Program-made: the position numbers and the translations under genes
The notes under the pieces: model-generated
Told to the model about the DNA's origin: nothing
What the model saw: only the letters and a program-made list of their open reading frames with translations
Databases searched by the model: none
Shown: one piece after another, positions 8,959 to 20,700 of the stretch
Layout of the letters: every line of letters starts with the position of its first letter
How positions within the stretch are numbered: position 1 is the first letter of the stretch
Assembly (NCBI GenBank): GCA_951799425.1
Contig: OX637398.1
Location: 2,046,001 to 2,110,000, forward strand
Reading direction: 5' to 3'
Source of the DNA: Ilex aquifolium
Taxonomy: Eukaryota; Streptophyta; Magnoliopsida; Aquifoliales; Aquifoliaceae
DNA: 64,000 bases

Positions 8959-10907
8959 TCAAGTACTTTCAGGAGGCTGAGATGAGCTAGGAAGGGAGTG
9001 CTGGGAATAGAGCTCGGACGAAGAAGGGACCCCCGCAGCGATCAGTGCAGCATGCCAACCCTTGCTAAAAAACGCATCCTTCAGTTGGGGAATCTGCAAA
9101 GATAGATCGTTCTCTGCTTTCTCAACCCCTTCATCATAGGCGGCATCTTCTTTAACTTTTGCCTCGGCCTTGAATTTATCGAACTCCTCAAGGATACTTG
9201 CATAGTCAAGTTGGGACTGGGAAAGCTCCAAAATGGCTTCATGTTCATAATCCATAAGTTTGCCAATTTCTGCTTTCAGCTGGCGGTTCTCTTCGGTAAG
9301 GCTCTGATTGTCAGCCTGCAGAACCTTAGCCTCTTCACAGACTTTGGCATACTCTTCATCTATTGACTCCTTCTTGGCAAGCGCTGAGGCCCGAGCATGG
9401 ATTGCATCTCTCATGGCCTTATCCTTTCTCGCTATCCTGGCCCCGACCTCGTGCACTTTTTGAAGACCCTGTAAGTTGGGGAGCAGAAAAAGGCTTGGTT
9501 TAACTCACTAATTTTACCAAAGAAAAAGAAGACAAAACTTACCAACACCATGTGCTGAATTGCTTGGCGGGACACTTCGTCGTCAGTCAGTGCCTCATTC
9601 ATAGCAAGGTCCCGAGGCAAAATAACCCCCCTGGCGATCCCTACTGCGACATTGAAATCTTCAATGGCAGAGTCCTTGGTTGTGATCTCTTTCTTTTTTG
9701 ATCTGAGAACAGGACGGAAAGGAGTCTCAGATGGTCTTGGAGAAGCACTCGGTTCGGCTTCATCAGTCCTTCGCCTTTTAAATGCTGGGGCCTCGGCGAG
9801 CTCAAAAAGCGAGTCATCTTCGGGTACAGGGGACTGAACAGGATTTGAAGGCTCCAATCCCTCTGGTATCAAAGGATCCGTTGTTCTAACTAAGTCGGGT
9901 GCTTCGCTGCTCGGACCGACCTCAGCAGCTGATGGAACCGCTTCAACAGGGACCTCGACATCAGCTTCGTCCAGTACAGTTATCGAAGGTATGACGGATG
10001 GAGGAGCAGGTTCAGAAGGTAGGTTCGGTTCAACAGTGGACAGGAAATCCAGGAAGTTCTTCACGGTTCTGCGCCCAGAAGCAGCAAGGGAAGACTTCTT
10101 GCGGGCTCGAGGGGTTTGCTCCCTAGCAGTCTGGATGGCTTCCCGATCTGCTGCCAGTGTGGCATTGGGACGGTTCGGCACGACAATAAATGACGAATAA
10201 GTCGGGACATAACCGAGCAGAGTATGAGCGGCTCGGCAAAATAGAGTTTCATTAAAATCCCAGACCCTCTGAAGTTGATCTAACTTAACAGAGGATTCAG
10301 GGACTCTACCCTTCACAGTCTCTCCTACACAAAAACAACAGCAAGACAAGAATTTGAAAGAATGTGAGAAGTAAAAGAAGCAACTCAAGTAAAGCGAGAC
10401 ATCAAATACCTGACATGCCCTCTTTATAGGGACAACGATAGGATGATACGACTCCGGCAGCGTACTCCCAGTTCCCAGACACGAATACAATGTCGTTTTC
10501 ATGGCCCTTGTTGGAATCTGGAAGATGGGTGACCAGATACCGATCCTTCTTCCTTACAGATAGATAGAAGTTGTCCCCTGCTGCCTTCAGAATATAGCAG
10601 TAGAGGATCTCCCATAGTCCAAGGCTCAAACCTAAGACTTTGTTCAAAGAAACTACCCCCATGACGATCCTGAAGAGATTCAGGCAGCACTGAAGAGGGC
10701 ACAATTTGGCAGCTGACAACACCCAGATGAGAAAGGGGTCAAGAGGGAATCTCACCCCCCTTCAGTGATGGCCCGAGTGGGAATGGGGATTGATTCCCTC
10801 ATGCCTACCAAAGGTTCATCCTTCCCGGCAACCCTGACCTCCACGTCATCAGGGATGTTGTACTTAGTTCTGAATGCTGGGATGTCCGAAGGCTGAAGAG
10901 GAGCCAT
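8959..10907 (-). pseudogene. Spliced antisense gene of the retrotransposon, one frameshift
   Basis: Three minus-strand exons join cleanly: 10907-10410, 10324-9543 and 9468-8959. The introns, 10409-10325 (85 bp) and 9542-9469 (74 bp), both have GT-AG ends. Both junctions keep frame. The product would be about 596 residues: an N-terminal domain with VRFPLDPFLIWVLSAAKLCP and LGLWEILYCYILKAAG resembling the 'putative gypsy type transposon' family (PF04195-like), a disordered acidic middle, then a coiled coil (EENRQLKAEIGKLMDYEHEA). The start is MAPLQPSDIPAF. The first exon is out of frame across a C6 tract (10755-10760 on plus); one more base would restore EGG-VRFPL. Antisense genes at this place are known in Tat elements such as Grande; their function is unknown. 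The frame is otherwise fully open. Confidence 0.8.
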
Positions 10908-11012
10908 TGTAGAAGACAAGACACGCAAGGATGAACACACAGAATGAAGAAGAAGCAAGAGAGGTAGTGAGTGAAGCAAAAAGTGCAGAGTGTACAAAAA
11001 GAAAGAAAAGGC

Positions 11013-11020
11013 GGTTTATA
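11013..11020 (-). promoter_or_regulatory. TATA-like box of the antisense gene
   Basis: On the minus strand CTATAAACC sits about 110 bp upstream of the antisense start codon and lies inside the element, not in the LTR. A transcript start near 10985 would give a leader of about 75 nt. This suggests the antisense gene has its own promoter. Confidence 0.55.
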
Positions 11021-11152
11021 GGAGAAGAATTTCAAAAGACATATTGAGTACAATGAATGTACCGCCAAAACTGAGAGATGCAAAGCCCAAGGCAATAATG
11101 ATTAAGAAGGAAAACGGCTGACAGACGAAAGAACGTCTGTCAGACGTTTTCT

Positions 11153-11161
11153 GGGGGCAAA
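11153..11161 (+). other. Polypurine tract for plus-strand DNA synthesis
   Basis: GGGGGCAAA abuts the TG of the 3' LTR, preceded by a T-rich stretch (GTTTTCT). This is the usual plant Ty3/gypsy layout. Confidence 0.8.
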
Positions 11162-11943
11162 TGAAGGGGTTAGACCCCAGCGTTACACGTGTCCTGGCAT
11201 TAAATGTGCTCACGTGAGGCTGAAAAGACTAAACACATGCTTACGAATTAAGAATCCGTTATTGTCCCTTATCCGATCCGAGCTAATCAAAAGCTCGGTA
11301 TATAAGGCAATAGTTCTGCCTCCGAAGTCATCAAGCCTATCGAAGTGTTCCATCCGAACAATGGAATAGCTCGGCTTGAACTCATCCGAGCTCATGAATG
11401 AGATCAGCACGGCAAGAGAGAGGGCGGTTGTGCCAAACCGAGCTCGTTAACGGATCGGCAAACAGTGGATATGCTCGGCATTAGGAAAGCCCGACCTTAT
11501 CGAAAGCAGAAGATACAGAAATATTTGCCTAAAACTTAGGCAAATCAGATAAACGAGATCTGCTATAATAAAGGCATTCAGAGAAATTATTGGAGAAGAA
11601 TTAGAAACTTCCCAAACTCAAACACTGAAAGAAAGGAATGGGTGCCACCTTGCCTCTAAATGAACGGAAACCCTAAATGAACGGAAACCCTAAGGGGAAT
11701 GCAAGCTATAAAAGAAACGCGAAACCAAGGTGAAAAGGGACGCTGAACTCTCCTTGTCTTCGTGCAACTCATATCATCCAGTTACTGACTTAAGCATCGG
11801 AGTGCCTTCGATCGAAGCACTTCGATCTTGGGCAGTTTGCTCGTTTTGCAGGCGGAAGGCTTGGAGATCAAGTTCAGAGATTATCAAAAATCACAGTTCC
11901 TAATTTCATATTATCAGAGGTAAACCTTATTTTTGCCTCTACA
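11162..11943 (+). repeat. 3' LTR
   Basis: 782 bp, co-linear with 1615-2396 with no indels. It is followed by CTATA, the second copy of the target duplication. Confidence 0.96.
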
Positions 11944-11948
11944 CTATA

Positions 11949-13114
11949 CATAATAATCAATAATATAGTACCTCATTTTTGTTAGTAAAATGTCACTTTA
12001 CAAAACATGTTAAAAATTTTCAATATATACCCTTGAAGATTATAAATATCATATTATACCCCTTAATACCCTTTTCGTGTCAAGAAAAATATCAAAATGG
12101 TAAACCTGAATTGACAATGTTGATTTCGCAATTCGCAATGTTTCATGGGCAGTTTATGTTTATGAATAATCAATTAAAAATGGAATCCGTCTAACACGGC
12201 ACATTAGACCACCATCTTTCTTGTTTCACCGTATATGATTCTATTTTTGTTGAACTATTCCATGTCAAAACAAATAATTCCCTCCCATTATACTATCAAC
12301 AAACCCTTATTTCTCCGCACTTTAACTATTGCATGTCTAAGACATCCGCATGATATTAACTATATAAATAATATCTAGATGAAACACATGAATGTAACTA
12401 AGTAGTTGTGTTTGAATTCATTAAATTACTCAACATATATGTTAAAACCTCATTTCAAAACCCAATAAAATTTTGATTTACAATTTGCTTTTGGTTTTTT
12501 CAAAAGTAAATGAAAATTGAGATATTTTGTATGCAAATTTAGGGGAGGAGGGTTGAAAAAACTTTGATATTCAATAATGTGGGTAATGAGTATAAAATGG
12601 TCCAATGCCATGGCATTTACTTTTGAGACTTGCAATTGGTTTCGATGGAAAATCAACAGGCAATGGTCATCATGGTTGACAGGTGACATTATATATATTG
12701 TCCTCGAGTTTATGTCTCTTCCCATTCAAATTATATTCCCCTACAACGTACGACACATTAATCATTCAAATTATTCTCCACAACCACCACTAAAAAATCT
12801 CTGACACCATCCTACTCGAGCGACATTCTCTATGAATCCATGTTTTTTCATTTTGGATTTATTGATGAAGTTTTGAAAGAGAGGAAAAAAGTGATATATT
12901 AAAAACAAGTAATTTGTTTTCAGATCAAAAGATAAATGAGAAAAGGGGTATGGTGATTCAATAATACTTAAAGATCCGAAAAGTACGATATAATTTTTTA
13001 ACATAATGATGTATCAAAAAAATAATTATATGAATAAGTTTAAAAATTACAGTTACAATAATATTATTGGAACATATTAATCATCACATGATCATATTAA
13101 CAAATTAGGTAAAA
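11949..13114. other. AT-rich intergenic DNA, formerly upstream of the DUF627 gene
   Basis: I see no gene, RNA or clear element. Before the retrotransposon landed this was contiguous with 1410-1609, so it probably contains the distal promoter of the minus-strand DUF627 gene. Confidence 0.4.
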
Positions 13115-13750
13115 TCTATATAATAAAGTAACTTACAATTCAAATTTCAAAAGATAAATAAAATGACTTTTACTTTTCGCGGTTTAGATCGCTTTAAATT
13201 TTACTTTAAAGTTAATATAACGGCTAATATTAACACCCTAAATTTAATAAGATAAATAGGCCCCTAAGGGTGTACTTGAAGTGACTTTTAGAAATTATTT
13301 CTCATAAGTATTTAAAAAAAAAAATAGTATTTGAAACCGCCACACCACTACCTCTACCACCACCACCATCACTGCCACCGTCGCCACCACTGTCGGCACC
13401 ACCACCATCGCCGCCACCACCACCACCACCCCTGCCGCCGTCGCCACCACCACCACCGTCGTCTCCGCCACCACCACCATTGCCACCGTCACCACCACCG
13501 TCGTCGCCACCACCGCTGCCACTACCACCACCGTCGTCGCCCCCACCACCATCGCCACTACGGTTATTGCCACCCACCACAACCATCACCGTCTACTACC
13601 ACCACCATCTCTCACCCCCACTATAACCGATACTTAAATTCATTTATCTCTGCTCTATGTTTATGATTTGATTTTGGATATGAATACAAATATGTTTATT
13701 ACTTATCATTTTTTTATTACTCTGTGCCTTCAGGTACAGACAATAACTAA
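13115..13750 (+). mobile_element. Non-autonomous Helitron, copy A, with (CCN)n core
   Basis: Starts TCTATATAATAAAG after an A and ends CTAA before a T, the Helitron A/T insertion rule. A hairpin GTGCC-TTCA-GGTAC (13724-13737, one G-T pair) lies 9 bases before CTAA. It shares its 5' 200 bp and 3' 130 bp with copies at 44729-45350 and 46719-47317. Shared landmarks include TTCGCGGTT, AACGGCTAATATTAACAC, GGGTGTAC/GGGTGTGT and a TTTAAAAAAAAAAATAGT motif. The core (13336-13600) is a CCA/CCG minisatellite. Long reading frames in the core are low-complexity artefacts. No Rep/helicase gene is present. Confidence 0.8.
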
Positions 13751-14027
13751 TATTTTTATACGGCATCAACATCAATTTTGTGACTCATGAAGTATGTAAG
13801 CTTTTGCTTGACCCCACTTCAATTGCTATAAAGTGAGAATTATTAGATATTTTGTGATATAAAGTATATTTCACTAATTTATTTATTTCCAATTTGTCCC
13901 TCAACGTGCCAAATTGTATAACCTTTTCCGAATCTTTTCGGCTTTCCAAAAAGAAAAAGACAGTGATAGTAACTATTAACAAACACGCTTGGCACATAAA
14001 GCGGGAGTTACGTAAAAGTCAAAGAGT

Positions 14028-14192
14028 AATGTTATGTAATTCAAATTTGTAACTTAAATTTGTATTCAAAATAAAAAGGATTATTGGATCAGTAGGTCCT
14101 GTTTAAAAAAATTGATAGGACCCACGTATCTAATGGTTCTCATTCATATTTAAAATGAAAATTTAAATTATAAATTTGAGATACATAATATT
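14028..14192. mobile_element. Small MITE with AATGTTA-type ends
   Basis: An imperfect terminal inverted repeat of about 40 bp (AATGTTATGTAATTCAAATT against the reverse complement of the right end) surrounds a short GGTCCT/AGGACC palindromic centre. Similar termini occur at 57935-58081 and 58314-58486. It lies about 100 bp upstream of the VIH TATA box. Confidence 0.6.
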
Positions 14193-14292
14193 TTTTTAAT
14201 ATTTTTTAAAGCGAAATCGTATGCACCTTTACACCTCCCCCCCTTATGTGCATATTCAAGAATCCAAACTTTTATCTCCGAACCCATCCCTT

Positions 14293-14298
14293 TATATA
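14293..14298 (+). promoter_or_regulatory. TATA box of the VIH gene
   Basis: TTTATATACACACCCC is followed about 50-75 bp downstream by a pyrimidine-rich patch (14348-14377), a common plant core-promoter layout. The transcript would start near 14325. Confidence 0.55.
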
Positions 14299-14324
14299 CA
14301 CACCCCATCTTGTATACATGTTCT

Positions 14325-14726
14325 ATTCGTAATTTCGTATAACGGGTCTCATCTCTCTCTTTCCCTCTCTCTCTACAGTTCTTTCTCGTGAGTCCACTTC
14401 CTAGCTTTCTACTTCTGAAAAGCGTTCCGGAGCTTGCGAAAACGTCGCGTCTTGAATCGTCTTTTTCGGTTTTGGTTATTTTTCCGTGATTCTTGCATCT
14501 CTGGTAACAATTTGTGGTGGTTTTGTTATGTATTTCACATAACTTTTTTATTTCTCTGATATGTATGTACCGTACGTATGTATAATATAACTCTCTGTAT
14601 AAGTTGATGTGTTTTATCGTTTGAGCAGTGAACGTGAGAGTGAGATTGAGCGGCGAAGTTGAAGAGAGAGAAAGGCATTCGGATTCGGCTCTGCTTAGAG
14701 AGAGAAAAAGTGTGAGGTGGAGAGAG
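14325..14726 (+). other. Probable VIH 5' UTR with a leader intron
   Basis: CT-rich leader. A likely 5' UTR intron runs 14504-14628 (CTG|GTAACA to TTTGAGCAG|TG), 125 bp, AT-rich inside. The downstream leader is purine-rich (GAGAGAGAAA) up to the start codon at 14727. Splicing here is predicted only from signals. Confidence 0.5.
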
Positions 14727-17700
14727 ATGGAGGCTGAGGAGGGGAATGTTGGTAAAAAGATAAAGATTGGTGTATGCGTAATGGAAAAGAAGGTGAAATG
14801 CGGCTCCGAGGTTCTGGTTCTGTTCTTGTTTCTCAAATCACAGAAAACCGAAAAAAGCATGCATGACATGTATATTGTGTAGAAAATCACTATATGTTTT
14901 TTAATTTGGCTTTCTCATTCATTTTGTTTATTTTCAATCGTGTTATTAGGTTTTTTCTGCTCCAATGGGGCAGATTTTGGAAAGACTACAAGCATTCGGA
15001 GAATTTGAGGTATTGAATCACACTATTCACAGTTTACTGAGTTATTATTACTGTTTATGGAAATAATAGAGGTGGATTTCGGACTGTGAAAAAAGAAAAT
15101 AGGTTGTAGGTGATTCGATTAGTTTACGTGACAATGCATTCCTTTATTTGTTTTCCCTTCATTATACAGAATTATCATGTTTCAATCTCGCAAGCTGTTT
15201 TGAACATGTTATATATGATGAATGAGTTTCTTATGGTGGTGCGGTCATGTTGGTTCTATTTCTCACGAAATCCTTGTGTCATATATTATTGCAGATTCTG
15301 CATTTTGGTGACAAGGTTATTCTTGAGCATCCAATAGAGAGGTACAATTTTGTACAGTCAGCAGAAAATTGTCATGTGCACTGCACTGTGTATTGTGTTG
15401 TCAAACGTTGCTTTTATGAATTTGTTATTGTGTTGTACCCACCTTTTTCTGTTAAAATATCAATGAAGAGTCATGAACACTATAATTAGTACTGTTGTAA
15501 AGGATATCCTTGAGAGATTTGGAATTTTTTTTTCGGTTTGTTGAATAATGATGCACATGCTTTTGTCTACTTGAAAGCCAGTTTGACTAATTTCCCTTCC
15601 CAACTCATTGATGTCTACATGTCTGATGCATCTTTGCTGCATTTACGATGTTATATCATAGGCATTACAATATTTTCCATTTCCCCTCATTTTTTTGGGT
15701 GGTAAAGGTTAACACAACACGTACCTGTCAGAATAAATGTGCAAGAAACTAAATGCCTCTAAATTCTAACATATATGTTTTTATCATAAACCAACATAGT
15801 TTTATGGTTTCTAACAGATAAACATAAAAAAAATAATATTTTATGTGTCTTGCATTTAAAGATATTGGTCATGTTCAATTTATCGAGTGTTTTTACCAAG
15901 CAATTATATTCATTTGTAGTTACTATGGAGCCGAAAAACTTATTCACATTATTAGTTTTACTATCTTTTCTGGAGTGAAAGACATCTTTGGTGTTGGAAT
16001 GCAGTTTAGTTACTACGAGTGACCAAATTCTTATCAATGTATTACAGCTGGCCAATATGTGATTGCTTGATTGCCTTCCATTCCTCTGGGTATCCCCTTG
16101 AAAAGGTTGAAGCATATGCTTCATTAAGAAAGTAAGTCTACTATTACATTTTCCTTTTTCGTTTATGTTATTATATTTTTATAAGCATACAAACATTATT
16201 ATTTATTGGCTGCATTCTATCTAGAGGAAGCAACCCTAAAATACTTAGATACTGCAAGTGAAACTAGAGATTGTGAGATAGTTTAAGAAGATATTGATTT
16301 TGTTGTTACAGCTGCGGAGAAATGAGGTGCTAACAGCTAACTACAATGGTAAAGTGTAGAACTAAATATATAGGAAATTGAACGTGTGTACTTATGCACA
16401 TGTCTCTAAAACGAAGCTAATCTATACATACAACATGTGCCTACTGGCCTTGATGCTAGCCACCACAACGCTTATATAACAACATAATGTTGTCTAGATT
16501 ATTCATTTATTAAGGGTAGTCCAGTGCACGAGACTCCTGCCACAACATGGTCAAGGAAGGGTTTTATGAATGTGACATTTCTCTCGCTTGTGGAGGGTCA
16601 ATCGTACACATAGATCAAAATGGAGTAACCTTAGCAATGTGCCAAGGTTCATTGGATTATTCCGTTATTACATGAAAAAAAGAGTTTTCTTCAGCTTGTT
16701 TAGCTATTTTCCCAATTTTTGTTTCGGCTAATACCTATCGGTGCCTTCATGTTATCCAACAAACAACTTGAATATCAAAAGTGCACCCATTTACTAGTGA
16801 GACTTTGCAAGATCATGCCAAGGTTTAATACTGTTAGAAAAATCTGCACCATCAAAATCTGTGGATGCAAATGTTACCTTCATTAGTTCTAGACTATTTA
16901 ATCCCCTGATTGTTAGTAGAAGTTAAAGTTTGCTGAAAGTCTTCGACCCTTCTCCCACCTAGTTGAATTTAATCATGACATCTAGGATCCCATTTTTGCT
17001 GAATGCCAGGGGACTCGAACTTACACTTGAACCCATCATTTTTGGATCAGTGTCTTTTTCTTCTGTGTATTGCCATCATGTCGTTGTTGCCCTTTCTGTA
17101 GTTGCAATCACTTCACCATACTACCAGCAACAGTATTCCATGCGCCATCTCATAGTTGCCACTATTATTTCTATGTTTGTTTCCTTCGCTGCACCAGAAC
17201 AACTCCTGTGTAGAACTAAAGCTTTTGCCATTGCAGTAAGTTTTATCTCCCCCTCCATCACAACCAATATTTATTCAGTGACCTTGACATTCATTTAATT
17301 GTCACAGATAGGACCATTGCCATTGAATAGGCAGAACCAAGTGACTTCCAAAATATACATTTTATACCGCTAACAACAAATCTAGGAAATATTTAGGAAG
17401 GAATAATTTGGAAAAGGGTAGAAAATTGACTGGACAAGTATAGATTTATGGACAAATATGGGAGAAGGAAGCATCTACCTTATGGAAGGATGAAATTCCT
17501 CAGGGAAAAAAGAACATAAAAATGGGGGAACTTATATTTATTGAACATTTTTGAATTTATATTTATACAGAGCATTAAATCCTCTGTACCTACATATTTG
17601 TTTTTTCAGTTCATTTATTATTTTATTAATGACAAACACTTAAGATAATTCAGAGTCATTTGTAGCGGAATTTCAACTTTTATCTATTTGAGATTCATTT

Positions 17701-20700
17701 ATTTCGATTTCGGACTGGAAGAATTCTTGCCAAAGGAGCAAGTACTTTAAATCTATTTTGGTGTCAAAGAATTCTTGCCAAAGAAAGATTATGGAGGAGA
17801 ATAACTACTGTCAATTATGGAAAGGCAGTATGTAATTACTTTTAACGAAGTCGATGATGCTCTACTATTGAGTTCTTTTTATGCGGGTGATTGAATTTGT
17901 GGTTGGTAATATTGAAAGACGTAGCTTCTTATACATTTGGATGTGAGAAGCGACCTCTAAGATGCATTGATTTGTTGTGTCTTTATATCTGTTCTACTGG
18001 ATTGAGTAGTGGTCTTTTGGGAGAATCTGAGGATCAATCTATTTGTTTTATGTTGGACCACTCAAGTTTGGTGGCAGATGGTTATTCTGTACTGTCATAC
18101 TGTTCTGAGGGCACCAGCTGCTTTTGGTGGTAAATTGACATATGCAGGATGTGGACTCTCTCTCTCTCTCTCTCTCTCTCTATGTGTGTGTGTGTGTCTA
18201 ATTTTTCTTTGTCTGTAATATGGTGTGATTATGTCCCGGGCCTTCTGCTCTTCAAGCAGTAAAAGGTGGCCGGCCATTCGTCAAGGCCCAGGAATCCGCT
18301 GGACATCTCAGCGGCGGGATTATGTTTTCCCTATGTATTATCCTAAAAGTTGTAGATGAGGGGTGCCTCATAATATTTCTTGTGCAAGTGTGACAAGAAT
18401 GTGTGGACCATTTAGTTATTCATTACCGGTTTCTTTGCTCATTATTCCTTTATATTTGACATCAGTAATGCTTATGCTCTTGCTTAATCTTTTCTGTCAT
18501 TGGATCATTGAAGGATTAAAGTATGACAGGAAGCCTGAGTGTGACGTAGTGGTTCTTTTCTCTCCTGCCTGAAGAGGGGGAAGGGCTGGGGTATATACAA
18601 GGATTCTTTGTTGGAGTTAATTGTGTGAAAACACTTCTTTACATTTTAAAATTGCGAGTTTCTTCTTATGTAACTTGCAGAAATCTTTTGTGACTCTTTT
18701 TACACAAAAAAATCATTGGTAATTATTTCCTCTAGTACTATTGTGTCTTTATGTGGTGCTCTTTACTGTTGTGTACAGAGGAAGCCTCTGCATATGGTTT
18801 GTGTTTCTCTTTTGTAGGAGTCCTGCTTTGTGAAATGATTTCTATTTACCATATGCTTGATGTACCTGGTCAGCCAAATCTTGGAAGACTGCTTTATGTT
18901 TTGCAGTTATCAGAACAAGAAGTCAGTTGGTCACGACTCTGCAAAATCTGTTGTTTCAGGCCTTTCCTTGTGAATGAGTTGGAGCCACAGCATCTTCTTC
19001 ATGATCGAAGGAAAGTATATGAGGTATATCTTTTGATCTTTTTCTTCTTCTTAGGGTTCAAATTCAGAAAAAAAAAAAGGGGAAAGTAATTGGCAAAGTT
19101 TTGTTTGGGATCTCTAAAAGTTTTTTCTATGTATTGTTTCTTTTTTTTGGAATACACAGTTGGGAAATGATTTTTTTTGGTTGTTTACCAAGTTGCGTAG
19201 GCTGTGGTGGGATGTCATCTTTGCCAATTGATGCCATAGCACCAACATTGGTAGATTATTAGGTCACAGCCTTTATTAGGAGGGTGTTTTAGAGTTATGA
19301 TGAGGTGTGTAATGGCAAGGGGACGATTGGGATTGGGATAGATGGCAATGTGGATGAGTCCTTTGGGGGCGAAATTTCCCTCTCTTAGAGCATCTCCAAC
19401 CACACTCAACAAAATAGCTACTCAAAATATATTTAAATATTCAATTCACTACTTTAGCTAGCAATTTTTTAAAATTCACTCCAACCACGCTCTCTATTTT
19501 AGCTAAGTACTTCAACTAACTTTAACTAACTTTCAATAATATAATTCAAAAATGCCACGTGGCATAACACGTAAGCGCCATAATGATGACGTGTCGTGCC
19601 ACGTCATCAAATTTTAAAATTTAAATTTTACAACGGTCATATTTATAACGACCATATTTACAACGACCATATTGATAAAGAGAAATCATATTGATATGAT
19701 TCAAAACTGTTGTGGTGGTGTCAATGTTTTTTATCCTCCATGTTGATAAAGAGAAATCAGAACAGCTTAAACTAATGAATAAATCAATAACTATGAACAT
19801 AACATAGTTCTTTACCTGAACTGAGTTCCATTTCAGCCATGAATTGATAAAAAAAAATTAAGCAGTACCTACATGACAATGAACATGAAAGCACACATGA
19901 CAATTAAGCAGTACCCACATTCAGAACAATTAAGCAGTACAATTAAGCAGTACCCAATTGACCCAATTGAAGCTAAAGCCATAACATTCAGAACAATTAA
20001 GCAGTACCCACATGACAATGAACATGAAAGCACACAAAAATCAGCTCAAATTGCATGAAATTTGAACACCCACAAAAAATCTACCAACAAACAAGTACGA
20101 ACAAACAGAAAGAACAGTACCCAGATAGAAATAAGTGAGTCTATGCAATTACCTGTGAGTCTATGCAATTACCACAAGAATAGCCAGAAGAAAAGCAGTA
20201 GCAGTAGCACTAGCACTATGGATTTATAGTTACAATGTAATTTTTACGTTTAACTATATCAAGCCCAACAATCAGTAGTTAGAAAAAAAAAAATTACAAT
20301 CAGATGTCCCTTGAGGACAATCTATAAAAGAAAAATTACAATCAGTATTTAGAAAAAAAAAAAAAAACTGAAAGTGCAAACAAAATGGAGGGTTGCAAAA
20401 ATATGTCTTTTGGGGGTTTAAATGCAGTTAGGGGGCACCACTGCCAAACTCTCACACCCAAGTGTTGGTAGCACGGTGATCCTCAGTGACGGTGTTGTGA
20501 ATGTGTTTGTATGTGTGTGTACAGAGAAAGAAGAGATGGTGCAAAACTCTTTGAGAGATTTCGTCGAACACGTGGTGGTCGAGGTGGGTGTATGGCTGGG
20601 GGCCGAGGCTAGTGCGAGAGATAAATGGGGTGTAAAAGAGGAGCAAACCACGAAAGAGAGATACCTGAGGGTCGCTGGCGAGGAAAGCGTTGCCGGTTTT

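Larger units (their letters stand above)
1615..11943 (+). mobile_element. Complete Tat/Ogre-type Ty3/gypsy LTR retrotransposon
   Basis: A 10.3-kb element with all structural parts. Two 782-bp LTRs begin TGAAGGG and end CTACA. The 5-bp target duplication CTATA is at 1610-1614 and 11944-11948. The primer-binding site directly follows the 5' LTR, and the polypurine tract directly precedes the 3' LTR. Internal order is gag-protease, RT, RNase H, a second archaeal-type RNase H, integrase, a tandem-repeat block, and an antisense gene. The dual RNase H, the long 3' region and the antisense gene are hallmarks of the plant Tat lineage (Ogre, Retand, Grande). LTR divergence counted by eye is about 10 of 782 (1.3%), so insertion is fairly recent. 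Pol has a nonsense codon and a lost RNase H residue, so this copy is probably not autonomous. Confidence 0.95.
15342..18959 (+). other. VIH introns 3 and 4 (with the small exon 4 between)
   Basis: Apart from exon 4 (16048-16131) this is AT-rich intron. Intron 4 holds a diverged SINE relic (16521-16648) and a CT/TG microsatellite (18155-18198). Nothing else is recognised. Confidence 0.7.

Noticed and set aside
13295-13666. Overlapping Val/Ala-, Gly/Asp- and His-rich reading frames of 95-111 codons on both strands
   Set aside because: They are all readings of one CCA/CCG triplet array inside Helitron copy A; open frames in every phase are expected from the repeat.
14168-14890. 240-codon minus-strand frame over the VIH promoter and first exon
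   Set aside because: Low-complexity translation of CT-rich leader; no domain, and it overlaps a certain gene on the other strand.
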